Notes: generated by a model from the sequence alone, not told the origin. A stretch of DNA of 64,000 bases from Aedoeadaptatus coxii (GCF_001553115.1 NZ_KQ960172.1:199105-263104); one strand, 5' to 3'; shown: positions 8,535-18,069, numbered from the stretch's first letter. Translations and numbers: made by a program.

Positions 8535-10922
8535 AATCTGTTCCTCCTTTATACTTTCTTTGTCTTTATACCCCTTTGCGTGGGGATAATCAAGTTTATT
8601 TTCATCTCTTAAAGAAATTAATTTCGGTTCCACGGAAATCTCGTCGCTTTCTGTGCGATCCGCCTCTTCCAACGTCACGAGATTTAAGCGGAGTGCGTTT
8701 GTTACGACGAAAACCGAACTGAAACTCATGGCGAAGGCGGCGATCATGGGGCTAAGTGTTAAGCCGAAGGACGGGTAAAATACCCCCGCCGCTACGGGAA
8801 TACAAATCACATTGTAAAAGAAGGCCCAGAATAAATTCTGCTTGATGTTGCGAATGGTAGCTTCGGAAAGTTCCACGCCGCTCACCACATCTAAGAGATC
8901 GCTGTGCATCAACACCACGTCGGCACTTTCCATGGCGATATCCGTTCCGGCGCCGATGGCGATGCCCACATCACTTCTCGCAAGGGCAGGAGCGTCGTTA
9001 ATGCCGTCGCCCACCATGGCGACCTTTCCCTCTTCCTGATATTTCCGCACAAAGGCCTCTTTTTCATCGGGCAGGACGCCGGCGTGAATTTTATCGATGG
9101 CGAGATCTTTCCCGATCACTTCCGCCGTCTTTTCATTGTCTCCTGTGAGCATAATAATACGCTTGCCCATGGCCTTTAATTTTTCCAGGGCCTCTTTGGA
9201 ATTTTTCTTCACCACATCTTTTGCGGCGATAAAGCCGAAAAGTTCTTTTTCCGTGGCAAAAAAGAGGGGCGTCTTTCCTTCGTTGAGCGTGCGTTGAAGT
9301 TCGTCCTCCACACCCTCTAATGAGTGGCCCAGTTCCTCCATTAGGCGAATATTGCCGCCGTAAAAGACTTCGCCGTCGATGGTCGCCTTCAGCCCTCTAC
9401 CGGGGAGAGCTTCGAAATCTCTTACATCTTCGGCCACTTTCTCGCCATATTTTCCTTCAAAGCTGCGAATAATGCCTTCCGCCAAGGGATGTTCCGACGG
9501 TTTTTCCAGGGCATATGCCAATTCAAAAAGGGATTCCGCCCCTCCCTTTATCGCCACTACATCGGTGACAAAGGGCTTACCATTGGTAATGGTGCCCGTC
9601 TTATCTAAAATCAGCGTGTCCGCTTCGTGGAGCAGCTCTAAACTTTCCGCACTCTTGTAGAGCACACCTGCCTTGGCGCCTTTCCCCGTACCTACCATAA
9701 TGGCGACAGGGGTGGCGAGGCCGAGGGCGCAGGGGCAACTGATGACGAGAACGGAAATGGCCAGACGCAGGGCAAATTCTTTATCTGCGCCGAGGAGGAG
9801 CCAGACTGCCGCCGTCACGAGGGCGATGGCGATGACGATGGGCACAAAGACCCCCGCTACACGATCGGCGATTTTCGAAATGGGTGCCTTCGTCGCGTTG
9901 GCATCTTCCACGAGTTCGATGATTTTCGAAATGGTCGTGTCGTCGCCTACACGAGTGGCTTCCATGATCAGGCGGCCCTGCCTGTTGGTCGTCGCCGCCA
10001 TCACCTCGTCCCCCGGCCCTTTTTCCACGGGAATGGACTCGCCGCTAAGGGCGGATTCGTCGATGGCACTTAAACCTTCGATAACTCTTCCGTCTACGGG
10101 CACATTTTCTCCGGGACGGAGGACGATTTTATCGCCGATGACGATATCTTCCACCGCCACGACCATTTCCTCGCCGCCGCGAATCACCGTAGCTTCCGAC
10201 GGCGTCAAATCCATGAGGGAGCGAATGGCGTCGGATGTGCGGTGTTTGGCACGGGCTTCCAACCATTTACCGAAGTCGATTAAAACTACGATCATGGCAG
10301 CCGATTCAAAATAAAGTTCGTGTCCGTAGTGAAGCACGCGCTCCATGTCCCCGTGGCCGAAGCCGTAGGAAAGTTGGAAGATGACGATAATGCCGTAAAC
10401 GTAAGCGGCGCCGGAACCGATGGCGATTAAGGCGTCCATATTCGGGTGGCGCTTCGCCAGGGATTTAAAACCGTTAATGTAATAGTGGCGATTTAAAAAT
10501 AAGATGGCCGTCGCCAACATAAATTGCAGAAGAGCAAAGCTCATTAAATTTTCCGTTCCTGCTAAAAAACGCGGAACGGGTAGCCCCATCATGGGCCCCA
10601 TGGCGATGTAGAAAAGGGGAAGAAGCAAGAGAGCCGAAGCGAGAAGCCGCTTCTTTTTTTCTGCGAGATCGACTAAAAAGGGATCTTCCGCCGGCTCCTC
10701 TTTTTTCTTTCCCTCTGTTCTCTCGGGAAATGCCTTATAACCGGCGTCGTCTACCGCTTTTAAAATTGCTTGTTCTACGCCGTCGTCGGCGACTACTTTC
10801 ATGGAATTGGTCAGAAGATTCACCGCCACGGATTCCACGCCTTCCACTTTAGAAACTGCGCGCTCTACGGCGGCGGAACAAGCGGAGCACGTCATGCCCT
10901 CCACTCTAAATTTTTGTTCCAT
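8328..10922 (-). CDS. copA: Copper-exporting P1B-type ATPase with a C-terminal CopZ domain
   Basis: An 864-residue protein from the ATG at 10922, chosen because AAGAAGGAGG lies just upstream; an upstream in-frame ATG at 10952 lacks such a site. Domains in order: an N-terminal heavy-metal domain with GMTCSAC (about 9-15), six conventional transmembrane helices, actuator loop (ALSGES), Cys-Pro-Cys metal site at 396-398, phosphorylation motif DKTGT at 440, EHPLAEG, GDGINDAPAL and two last helices. A polar linker of about 45 residues follows. It ends in a complete second heavy-metal domain (GMSCQHC) from 797 to 864 that equals a free CopZ chaperone. CopA enzymes normally stop after the last helices, so this is a read-through fusion. 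It exports Cu(I) across the cytoplasmic membrane. Confidence 0.95.
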   Translation of the reverse strand: MEQKFRVEGMTCSACSAAVERAVSKVEGVESVAVNLLTNSMKVVADDGVEQAILKAVDDAGYKAFPERTEGKKKEEPAEDPFLVDLAEKKKRLLASALLLLPLFYIAMGPMMGLPVPRFLAGTENLMSFALLQFMLATAILFLNRHYYINGFKSLAKRHPNMDALIAIGSGAAYVYGIIVIFQLSYGFGHGDMERVLHYGHELYFESAAMIVVLIDFGKWLEARAKHRTSDAIRSLMDLTPSEATVIRGGEEMVVAVEDIVIGDKIVLRPGENVPVDGRVIEGLSAIDESALSGESIPVEKGPGDEVMAATTNRQGRLIMEATRVGDDTTISKIIELVEDANATKAPISKIADRVAGVFVPIVIAIALVTAAVWLLLGADKEFALRLAISVLVISCPCALGLATPVAIMVGTGKGAKAGVLYKSAESLELLHEADTLILDKTGTITNGKPFVTDVVAIKGGAESLFELAYALEKPSEHPLAEGIIRSFEGKYGEKVAEDVRDFEALPGRGLKATIDGEVFYGGNIRLMEELGHSLEGVEDELQRTLNEGKTPLFFATEKELFGFIAAKDVVKKNSKEALEKLKAMGKRIIMLTGDNEKTAEVIGKDLAIDKIHAGVLPDEKEAFVRKYQEEGKVAMVGDGINDAPALARSDVGIAIGAGTDIAMESADVVLMHSDLLDVVSGVELSEATIRNIKQNLFWAFFYNVICIPVAAGVFYPSFGLTLSPMIAAFAMSFSSVFVVTNALRLNLVTLEEADRTESDEISVEPKLISLRDENKLDYPHAKGYKDKESIKEEQIMEHKTLTIEGMSCQHCVGRVEKALNALDGVKATVTLEPGEAKVEGANLSEDVLKKAVEDAGYTVVSVA

Positions 10923-10954
10923 AAAACCTCCTTCTTTCGTTAGATTATTCATTC

Positions 10955-10996
10955 TTCATATGATTTAATCCTACCAATCTACTCGGTCATTGTCAA
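10955..10996 (-). promoter_or_regulatory. Promoter of copA with possible operator
   Basis: TTGACA (10996-10991), 17-nt spacer, TAGGAT (10973-10968). The -35 lies inside the 3' end of addA and the first three bases of the -10 are the addA stop codon TAG. Directly downstream is ATCATATGAA (10964-10955), a motif also seen at the start of transcription of the second metal ATPase in this window. It could be an ArsR-type or other metal-regulator site; the identity is inferred. Confidence 0.7.
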
Positions 10997-13814
10997 CGCT
11001 ACCGGCGTTTGCGAGGAGTTTTTCAATTTCCCTTTCCTCATCCGCCGTTATGTCGATTTTATGGTAATCTCCGTCTGCGGAAGTCCAGAGATAGAGATCG
11101 GGCATCTCCCCTTTAATGGCTTCGTAAGCTTTTCCGTAAAGGCCGATTTGCAAGCGGTATTGATCGATGAGATGAGAGCCGATGCCTCGCTCCCCGGTTT
11201 TAAAGTCGATAATGGCCACCCGCCCGTCCAGGATGCGAAGCTGATCGTAAAATCCTTCCAAGGTTACCTTTCCGAAATTGGCAGAGAACGGAACTTCCGT
11301 GCCGAGTATTTCCGCCTCTTCCAGCGTTTTATCGTAGCGATCCATGGCGGCCTTTAACCGCTCCCCGTTAACGCCGAGTGATTCGCCGCGCTGTAAAAGT
11401 CGCGCCTTTAAATCCTCGTCCGGAGCTGTGGCGCGCTGGGCGTAATGGTGAAAGAGCGAACCGAAGGCCAGGTAATTTTCTCCGCTGCCCTTGCCCTGGG
11501 CGAGAATTTCCTCTTCCTGTTTGCGCAAAAGACCGCTGGCGGATACCACTTTCCGCTTTTCCAAGTGAATGGGCTTTCGCTCCTCTTGAGGTACGGCGGG
11601 ATCATCTTTCGTCGCAGTCGATGGTATCTCATGGACATCCTCTTCATCAAATTCGATACCATCCAAATAAGATAAAAGGCCCGATGAACTTTCCTTGGAT
11701 TTGATGAGGTAGAGATAATTTTCCGCCCGCGTCATGGCGACGTAAAGCAGACGACGAATTTCGTCGCGATTTTCCGCTTTTTGAATCTCCCGATTCAAAT
11801 TGTAAACCGCGGACGCGTCGGGTCTGTGAATGCCGACGCCGTATTCCTCCGAGTAATTAAAAAGCCCGCCTTCCCCTCGCTCCTTAGCGAAGAGATGGCC
11901 CATATAAACTCTTTCGTACTCCAACCCTTTGGCGCCGTGCATGGTGGAAATGTCGATGTCCGCTTCGCCGCCGAACACCGCTTCTCCCACTTTTTCACGC
12001 TCCGAATCTTTCTTGATCTTATCTAAAAACCCTTCGATGGTATGGCCCTCGTGTTCGTAAGATTCCGCAAGGGATAAAAATACGTCTACATTGGCGACTC
12101 CCTGTTCGCCTCTTTTGCGAAATACACTGTCATAATAGCCGCTCCAATGAATGAGTTCCTTTAAAAAAACATAGGGTGAGCAAAGGGATTCCCGCTCTTT
12201 TAAAAATTCCTCGAAACGCGAACGGCGATCGTGTGCATCGTCCCCGAGGGGCAGTCCCTTTTCCGAGCGATAAAGATCTTCTCGAGACCAGCCTACGAAA
12301 GGCGAACGCAAAGCGGCGAGGGAAAGATTTTCCTCGGCCTGAGCTTCTAAAGCGATGACGAGATCCCGCACCTCTCGCGCGTCGTAAAAACCGTCGGAAC
12401 TCCTGTTGCGATAGCGAATCCCCTGCTCGCGAAACACTTCTTCGTAAACACTCATCCATTTTTTTCGCCAAAGGAGAAGGGCGCGGGAAGAGGCAGGGTG
12501 CTTGCGAATGTCCTCGGCGATCCAAAGGGCTTCCCTACGAATGGAATCTTCGTCGTCTTCCCCTTCTCCTACGTCGATGCCGCGAAATTCCCAGTCCCCT
12601 TCCCCGTGGCCGATAACCTCATCGTCGCCGAAAAGATCATCGAAGTAATCTTTTATTAAGGCCACAAGATCGGCGTGGGAACGGTAGTTGTTCACGAGGG
12701 ACATGGACGTCGCCCCGTCTTTTACCATGTCCTCGCCGAAAGATTCGCTCGTCAAACGATCGGCGCCGCGAAAACCGTAAATCGATTGTTTTTTGTCGCC
12801 GACGATAAAGAGGGTACTCTCGCCTTTCAACGCTTTCAGCAATCGAATTTGCAAAGGATTCGTATCCTGAAATTCATCTACGAGCAAATGATCATAGGCC
12901 GGCGCAGCTACACCGGATTCTAAGAGAGCCGTGGCTTTTTCCAAAAGATCCTGAAAATCCACCGCGCCTTTTTCCCTCTTCGCCTTGCGGTACGATGCGT
13001 CTAAATATTTCAGCGCGCTATCGATGGCTTCAATATAAGGTTTGTTTTCCCCTTCATATAAAAGGCCGAGCTTTTCTTTCAGTGCTTTAAATTCCTCGTT
13101 TAGCTCGCCTTTGGCCGCGGCGAGCCTGCCGATAGGGGGAAAGTTTTCGAAATAAGCTAATTGTTCCTCACGGCTCCATGTCTTTAGAGATTCCACAGTC
13201 GTCGTTTCCAAATACTGATGCACTTGGGAACTTCCGAAGCCAATCGCTTCCGCCAGCCTTTCCACAAAATCCAACCACTCCCCAAGAACCTCGCCGCCTA
13301 TTTCATCTCGCGGCGAGATCTTATGGAGAGCCCCTTTCGTGCGGTACTTATCGTACGCTTCCACGAGTCCGTATTTCACACCGTCCGGCGATATGTCCGA
13401 CGCCTCCATCAAACTCAAAAGCATCTCGTCGGAAAAAATCCGAGGCGCTATCTCGTCGAAACTCCATTCCAAAAGGGCGCGGGCTTCCCCCTCGTTTAAC
13501 TGCTCCATGGCTTCCAAGGTGTCCGCTTCAATATCGTAAAGGGAAAGGAGATGGCGGCAAAAGCCGTCGATGGTCATCACCGTCACCCTGCCCGGCGCAA
13601 TCTCTTCGAGGGCCGATTCGATTCGCGCGGCCATTTCCTCGGCGGCGCGATTGGTAAAGGTGATGGCGAGGACGCGGTCGTCGGTCTCTTCCAAAATATG
13701 TTTCACCCGCTCCGTCAGCACCCGTGTTTTTCCGGCTCCTGCACCGGCGGTAAGAAAGATCGAGCGATCGTAGCCTGTGGCGGCCGCCTCTTGTTCTTTA
13801 TCTAATCGAAACAT
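10971..13814 (-). CDS. addA: Helicase-nuclease subunit AddA (RecB-like)
   Basis: A 947-residue protein from the ATG at 13814, which has AAAGGAGG before it. It has UvrD-type helicase motifs: GAGAGKT (24-30), LLVDEFQDT, VGDKKQSIYGFRGAD, STMHGAKGLEYERV and RLLYVAMTRAEN. The C-terminal PD-(D/E)xK nuclease domain has VAIIDFKTG. At 947 residues it is clearly shorter than the roughly 1200 of the Bacillus subunit. With AddB it resects double-strand breaks and hands them to RecA after Chi. It overlaps the end of addB by 13 nt, so the two are translationally coupled. Confidence 0.95.
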   Translation of the reverse strand: MFRLDKEQEAAATGYDRSIFLTAGAGAGKTRVLTERVKHILEETDDRVLAITFTNRAAEEMAARIESALEEIAPGRVTVMTIDGFCRHLLSLYDIEADTLEAMEQLNEGEARALLEWSFDEIAPRIFSDEMLLSLMEASDISPDGVKYGLVEAYDKYRTKGALHKISPRDEIGGEVLGEWLDFVERLAEAIGFGSSQVHQYLETTTVESLKTWSREEQLAYFENFPPIGRLAAAKGELNEEFKALKEKLGLLYEGENKPYIEAIDSALKYLDASYRKAKREKGAVDFQDLLEKATALLESGVAAPAYDHLLVDEFQDTNPLQIRLLKALKGESTLFIVGDKKQSIYGFRGADRLTSESFGEDMVKDGATSMSLVNNYRSHADLVALIKDYFDDLFGDDEVIGHGEGDWEFRGIDVGEGEDDEDSIRREALWIAEDIRKHPASSRALLLWRKKWMSVYEEVFREQGIRYRNRSSDGFYDAREVRDLVIALEAQAEENLSLAALRSPFVGWSREDLYRSEKGLPLGDDAHDRRSRFEEFLKERESLCSPYVFLKELIHWSGYYDSVFRKRGEQGVANVDVFLSLAESYEHEGHTIEGFLDKIKKDSEREKVGEAVFGGEADIDISTMHGAKGLEYERVYMGHLFAKERGEGGLFNYSEEYGVGIHRPDASAVYNLNREIQKAENRDEIRRLLYVAMTRAENYLYLIKSKESSSGLLSYLDGIEFDEEDVHEIPSTATKDDPAVPQEERKPIHLEKRKVVSASGLLRKQEEEILAQGKGSGENYLAFGSLFHHYAQRATAPDEDLKARLLQRGESLGVNGERLKAAMDRYDKTLEEAEILGTEVPFSANFGKVTLEGFYDQLRILDGRVAIIDFKTGERGIGSHLIDQYRLQIGLYGKAYEAIKGEMPDLYLWTSADGDYHKIDITADEEREIEKLLANAGSVDNDRVDW

Positions 13815-16309
13815 AAACCCTCCTTTCTGCAAAGATCGATGCAATCACAATATTGACACACGCTCTCTTTGTTAGGCGCCGCGGGAAAATCCCCGGCGAC
13901 GATAGAGTCGATGGTTTCATGAAGGGCTTTTTCCGCCCCGTCTAAAAAAGCGTCGAATTCTTCTCTTGAAAGCCTCCGCTCTTTCCGCAAGCGATAATAA
14001 CTACCTGCTTCTTCAACATTGCGAAGCATCACCGATTCCGTTCCCTTTTCGATGGAAACGTACTCGAGAGATACCACCTTTTTGTCGATAAAGCGGCGAG
14101 CCCCTGCGTACATGGCGAGCTGCATGGCGTCGTACGCCATAATGGAATCGAAGGAAGGAGTGTTCTTCGTCTTGTAGTCGACTAACACCTCTCGTCCCTC
14201 GCCGTCTTCGTCGATGCGATCGATAATGCCGCGCACCGAATACTCGCCGAAGGGATAGGTAAAGGGCGCTTCAAACCGCGCCGGCCGAAAGCCCTTATTT
14301 TTCTTTTCGTCGGCAAGACGGTTTTCCTCATTTTCAATAGCGGCGAGAAGAGCGCGGAGCATATCCCGTTTCAGAATCGGGCGAAGATACTCCGCCACCG
14401 TGTAGGCCACCGTATCGTCGAATTCTTTTTCCAGTGCGTCTTGCAGCTCCCCTTTCTCCAAATCTCCCTGAAAATAGCGAGCCAAGAGATCGTGGTAAAG
14501 ATTCCCCACAGACAAACGGCGCTCCCCGGAAAGACCGGGAACATCCCGGTTCAACACGCGCTGAGCGAAATACTTAAAGGGGCACGACAAATAAAGATCC
14601 ACGGCGGAAGGCGAAAAAGAAGCGCCTTTCATTTCTGCCAGTCGATGGGCGCAAAGATCTTCGCCGAATCCTTCTTCCGATGTAAAAAGGATTCCTTTGT
14701 TGGGAAACACTTCCCCCGCTTCGTCCAGATCCACCACATCCCCTTTTAACTGCGCAAAAAGAGATGCCTCTTCTCCGTCGCCCCATTTGTAGAGGAGCGC
14801 TTCCTTCGCCGAAGCGATGGAATAGGATAGAGCCAAGCTGTCCCGTTCGGGGTCGAGATAATCGGGGAAGAGTCCCGCCTTTTGTAACGCAAAAATCGTA
14901 CCGTGATGTACCAAATCATTTTCTCCGGCGACGCGGGGAAAGCGGTGATCCAGACCGAGGACGTAGAGTACGTCGTAATCGTAGCCGAAGCCTGCCGTAA
15001 GAGAGATTATGTTTACCCCCTCTAGCCGTTCCCCTTCCATGGCGCTTCTGAGAATGGACTCAAATTCCTCGCCGGTCAGCTCGCCGTAATCTCCTCCTCG
15101 AGATTCCATGGCACGGAGCAAAATCAACCCGCTTTCGGAGTCGAGAGATTCCAAAATTTCTTTGGTGCGTTCGGCAAAATCATAAAAACTTCCCTTACCG
15201 AAGCCGGAAAGTTTCGCCAAGCCTTCCATGGAGCGGAAGAGCAACTCTTTTTCGTCCTCCTCCAAAAAAAGACGAAGGGCTTTACGCGATTCCCATTGGG
15301 AAAGATCGTCGATCCCTAAGTTTTCCAATATTCGAGCCAAGGCTTTGCCCTCTTCCATAGTGCATAATGGGGAACGCAAAAAGGCAACCAGGGTAGGGAT
15401 GTCGTCGTTCAATCGCCAAAAAAGGCGAAGCAAATCGAAGACCCCGTTCTCGTCAAGGGGAAGAACTTCCCGCGCCACGGGAATCCCTGCAAGCTCCAAA
15501 CTTTTCTCCACCCCTTCCCTGTCTGACCGGTGAAGTACCATGACACCTACATTCAAATCCGGCTGGGCGAGTAAACGGCGATATATATCCTCCGTTACAT
15601 GGCGCAAAGCCCGCTCCCGTTGGAGGGATTGAAAAGCTGTTACTTTCGTTTCGGCTGCCTGCCCTTCTATAGAAGTAGCAGGAGGCAATCCTTCCTTTAA
15701 CACGCGCAGCGCCCCGTCGTCGTAACCCTTAAAGGGCAAATAGACGCGCACATCGCAAACACCGTCCAACTTATGTAAAAGCGCCCGTTCGTCTTGGGAA
15801 AAGCCCGTGAAGCCGAACACATCGTAAACTCGCTTTTCATACACTTTGGAAGCGAGGGATTCTTTCATAATGGAAAGTTTGCCACGAAAATTCCCTTCGC
15901 CACATGCTTTTTTATAACAGGTGAGCAACTTCGGAATATCCCCGCGCCAGGAATAGGGAAGTTTCTCCCAATCAGCTTTTTCCGCGTCAATTGCTTCCAA
16001 CAACCGGAAGAGAGACTGTACTTTTTCGAGAGATTCCACAGATTGAAACACCGTGGCGCCTTCCCGCAAATACTTGCGAAAATAAAAAAGGGATTCCCCT
16101 TCCCCGCGAGGAGCGTCGATGGCGAGGATCTCCGTCAAATCATCGAAAGTGAAAAAATCCACGCCGAGAAAACCGCCTCGCGATCGTAAAAATTCCTTCG
16201 CCCGTGCGATTTGCGCGAGATTGGGCATAATGACAGCCCGTCGGCCCGGAATGTCTTCCTTGAAAAGATATTCCGGCCCGGCGCCCATAGGCAATTCAAA
16301 ACACTTCAC
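13802..16309 (-). CDS. addB: Helicase-nuclease subunit AddB, compact form
   Basis: An 835-residue partner of AddA, start GTG with AGGAGGG upstream. No clear Walker A motif is seen at the N-terminus. The C-terminal RecB-like nuclease shows LVDYKTKNT, and the iron-sulfur staple is complete: one Cys in YLSCPFKYF and three more in VCQYCDCIDLC. The subunit normally has around 1150 residues, so this is a shortened AddB of the RexB-like type, probably a structural and Chi-recognising subunit with an active nuclease. Forms an addB-addA operon downstream of the pseudouridine synthase gene. Confidence 0.9.
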   Translation of the reverse strand: MKCFELPMGAGPEYLFKEDIPGRRAVIMPNLAQIARAKEFLRSRGGFLGVDFFTFDDLTEILAIDAPRGEGESLFYFRKYLREGATVFQSVESLEKVQSLFRLLEAIDAEKADWEKLPYSWRGDIPKLLTCYKKACGEGNFRGKLSIMKESLASKVYEKRVYDVFGFTGFSQDERALLHKLDGVCDVRVYLPFKGYDDGALRVLKEGLPPATSIEGQAAETKVTAFQSLQRERALRHVTEDIYRRLLAQPDLNVGVMVLHRSDREGVEKSLELAGIPVAREVLPLDENGVFDLLRLFWRLNDDIPTLVAFLRSPLCTMEEGKALARILENLGIDDLSQWESRKALRLFLEEDEKELLFRSMEGLAKLSGFGKGSFYDFAERTKEILESLDSESGLILLRAMESRGGDYGELTGEEFESILRSAMEGERLEGVNIISLTAGFGYDYDVLYVLGLDHRFPRVAGENDLVHHGTIFALQKAGLFPDYLDPERDSLALSYSIASAKEALLYKWGDGEEASLFAQLKGDVVDLDEAGEVFPNKGILFTSEEGFGEDLCAHRLAEMKGASFSPSAVDLYLSCPFKYFAQRVLNRDVPGLSGERRLSVGNLYHDLLARYFQGDLEKGELQDALEKEFDDTVAYTVAEYLRPILKRDMLRALLAAIENEENRLADEKKNKGFRPARFEAPFTYPFGEYSVRGIIDRIDEDGEGREVLVDYKTKNTPSFDSIMAYDAMQLAMYAGARRFIDKKVVSLEYVSIEKGTESVMLRNVEEAGSYYRLRKERRLSREEFDAFLDGAEKALHETIDSIVAGDFPAAPNKESVCQYCDCIDLCRKEGLCFD

Positions 16310-16319
16310 AAAAACCCTC

Positions 16320-17261
16320 CTACTTGTAGCGCAAGTCGATAGACATCATGGCGCCTTGGAATTTTCCCCTCGGCTCACATATGACCGTCTTCTCGGAAAA
16401 CGCACCGTAATCAGAGGGGGGAAACACCAGGCGATAGGCGTGGAGCAATTGGTGATGCAATTCCGGAAAACGACGACTCTTCTTGCCGTACTTTTGATCG
16501 CCGACGATGGGGTGGCCGATGGAGGCGAGCTGCTGGCGAATTTGATGGGTGCGCCCGGTAACGAGCTCCGCCTCTACAAGGGTGAAGCCGTTTTTGAAAT
16601 CCAAGGGCCGATAAATTCCCTTGGCAAACTTTCCATCGTCTCCTTCCACCATGCGGTTTTTATCCTCTTCCTTCTCCAGGCGATTTTCCACCGTCCTTTC
16701 CGATTCCAAATGGCCTTCCACAATGGTGAGATAATACTTTTTCAGCTTCCGCTCCCGAATCCATCGGTTGGCATCTCGGAGCCCTTCCGCTGTCTTGGCG
16801 CCTAAAATTAAACCGCTTGTATTTCGATCCAGGCGATTGCAAATCGAGGGAATAAACGTATTTTCCAAGCGGGGATTATAGGACTTCTCGTGAATCAAAT
16901 AAGTAAGCATGTCGTCTACCATATTGCGCTCAAATTTTTTCCCCGTGCCGTGACTTAAAATTCCCACAGGCTTTTCCATGACGATAAAATCATCGCTTTC
17001 CGCCACGACCTTCGGAAAATGGCCGGCGATTCGCCGCGGCGTCTTGGAAAACTTGGAGATGGTGTCGTCGGAAAAATAAACCTCCACCTTGTCGCCTATT
17101 TCCAAAACATCTTCTTCCTTCGCCTTCTTGCCGTTGACGGTAATGTTCTTTTTCCGAATGGATTTATATAAAAGAGACGCCTTCGCCTTTGGAAAAAGCT
17201 TGCGCACGTAACGATCCAAACGCATGCCGGCGTCATTTATGTCAATTTCGTAACTGGTCAC
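16320..17261 (-). CDS. RluA-family pseudouridine synthase
   Basis: A 313-residue enzyme with an N-terminal S4 RNA-binding domain (about 13-65, AGMRLDRYVRKLFPKAKASL) and the RluA catalytic core with the essential Asp in NRLDRNTSGLIL. GRTHQIRQQL and GDQKYG are further family motifs. It converts uridine to pseudouridine in 23S rRNA or tRNA; RluC/RluD-type specificity cannot be settled. The start is GTG with AGGAGAGG upstream. It begins the gene run that continues into addB with an 11-nt gap. Confidence 0.92.
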   Translation of the reverse strand: MTSYEIDINDAGMRLDRYVRKLFPKAKASLLYKSIRKKNITVNGKKAKEEDVLEIGDKVEVYFSDDTISKFSKTPRRIAGHFPKVVAESDDFIVMEKPVGILSHGTGKKFERNMVDDMLTYLIHEKSYNPRLENTFIPSICNRLDRNTSGLILGAKTAEGLRDANRWIRERKLKKYYLTIVEGHLESERTVENRLEKEEDKNRMVEGDDGKFAKGIYRPLDFKNGFTLVEAELVTGRTHQIRQQLASIGHPIVGDQKYGKKSRRFPELHHQLLHAYRLVFPPSDYGAFSEKTVICEPRGKFQGAMMSIDLRYK

Positions 17262-17287
17262 GGGATCCTCTCCTTCTGTGGAATTCC

Positions 17288-17298
17288 TATGGTATAAT
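17288..17298 (+). promoter_or_regulatory. Extended -10 promoter of the MltG-like gene
   Basis: TATGGTATAAT, an extended -10 element, lies about 54 nt before the start codon at 17352. No good -35 is visible at the right distance. Confidence 0.55.
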
Positions 17299-17351
17299 GA
17301 TTCTATATATTGATTATAACGAAATCTCGGATAAAAAGGAAAAGAGGCACT

Positions 17352-18023
17352 ATGAATTTCAACGGAAAACTATCCAAGGCCTTTGTTGGCATTTTACGCT
17401 TAATCGGCGTGCTGCTCATTATCCTCGTTTTGCTCTTTATTATTAAATGGCGCATGAACCACATGTTTTCCATGATGACGCCGGAGGAAAAAAAGGAAAC
17501 GAGTATCACAGAAGAAATTAAATCGTCGAAAGATCAATTGAATAAAATCAGCGACGTGGCGAAGGACGCTTCCAAGGAAACCACTCTCATTAAATTTGAA
17601 AACACCGACGTAGGCGCCGTCGCTGAAATGCTGAAAAAAGAAGGGCTAATTCGCGATAAAGCCGCCTTTATCAACATGGCGACGCAATCCGGCCTCGGCA
17701 ATTACATTACGGCGGGAAGTTACGAAATCCCGGCAGGTACATCCCCCGAAACCATTCTTAAAAAACTGACGGAAACCGGCGTACAAAAAGCGACGCGCAC
17801 GGTAGTTATCGAAATACCGGCAAATGCCAACGATCAAATGATCGCGAGCATTGTGGCGAAGGAAAACCTCGTGGCCGACGAGCAAGCTTTCCTGGAAATG
17901 ATACGGGCAGAGGGCGCCGTACCCAGAATCAAACCGGGCGGCTACACCATTCACGCACCCCTTTCTCCCCAAGAACTGCTCAATACCCTTATGAAATACG
18001 ACGGAACTCAACCGGCGCAATAA
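17352..18023 (+). CDS. MltG/YceG-like membrane protein without the catalytic domain
   Basis: A 223-residue protein from the ATG at 17352 (AAAAGGAAAAG upstream). A short basic cytoplasmic tail is followed by one transmembrane segment (about 12-32) and an extracytoplasmic part. That part has two copies of a LysM-like module of the type found in the N-terminal half of endolytic transglycosylase MltG: EMLKKEGLIRDKAAFINMA with YITAGSYEIPAGTSPETIL, then IVAKENLVADEQAFLEMI with IKPGGYTIHAPLSPQELL. The MltG catalytic region with its essential Glu is absent, as the protein ends after the second module. A role in peptidoglycan binding or septal wall growth is inferred. Monocistronic. Confidence 0.75.
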   Translation: MNFNGKLSKAFVGILRLIGVLLIILVLLFIIKWRMNHMFSMMTPEEKKETSITEEIKSSKDQLNKISDVAKDASKETTLIKFENTDVGAVAEMLKKEGLIRDKAAFINMATQSGLGNYITAGSYEIPAGTSPETILKKLTETGVQKATRTVVIEIPANANDQMIASIVAKENLVADEQAFLEMIRAEGAVPRIKPGGYTIHAPLSPQELLNTLMKYDGTQPAQ

Positions 18024-18033
18024 AACGTAAACG

Positions 18034-18069
18034 AAACCCCACCATCTAAAAGAGATGATGGGGTTTTTT
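18034..18069 (+). terminator. Terminator of the MltG-like gene
   Basis: AACCCCACCATCT AAAAG AGATGATGGGGTT followed by TTTT; a 12-bp stem ten bases past the stop codon. Confidence 0.9.

Noticed and set aside
13178..13657. Long Arg/Pro-rich open frame on the plus strand opposite addA.
   Set aside because: Composition is that of an antisense shadow, with no promoter or ribosome site; addA motifs fix the true frame.
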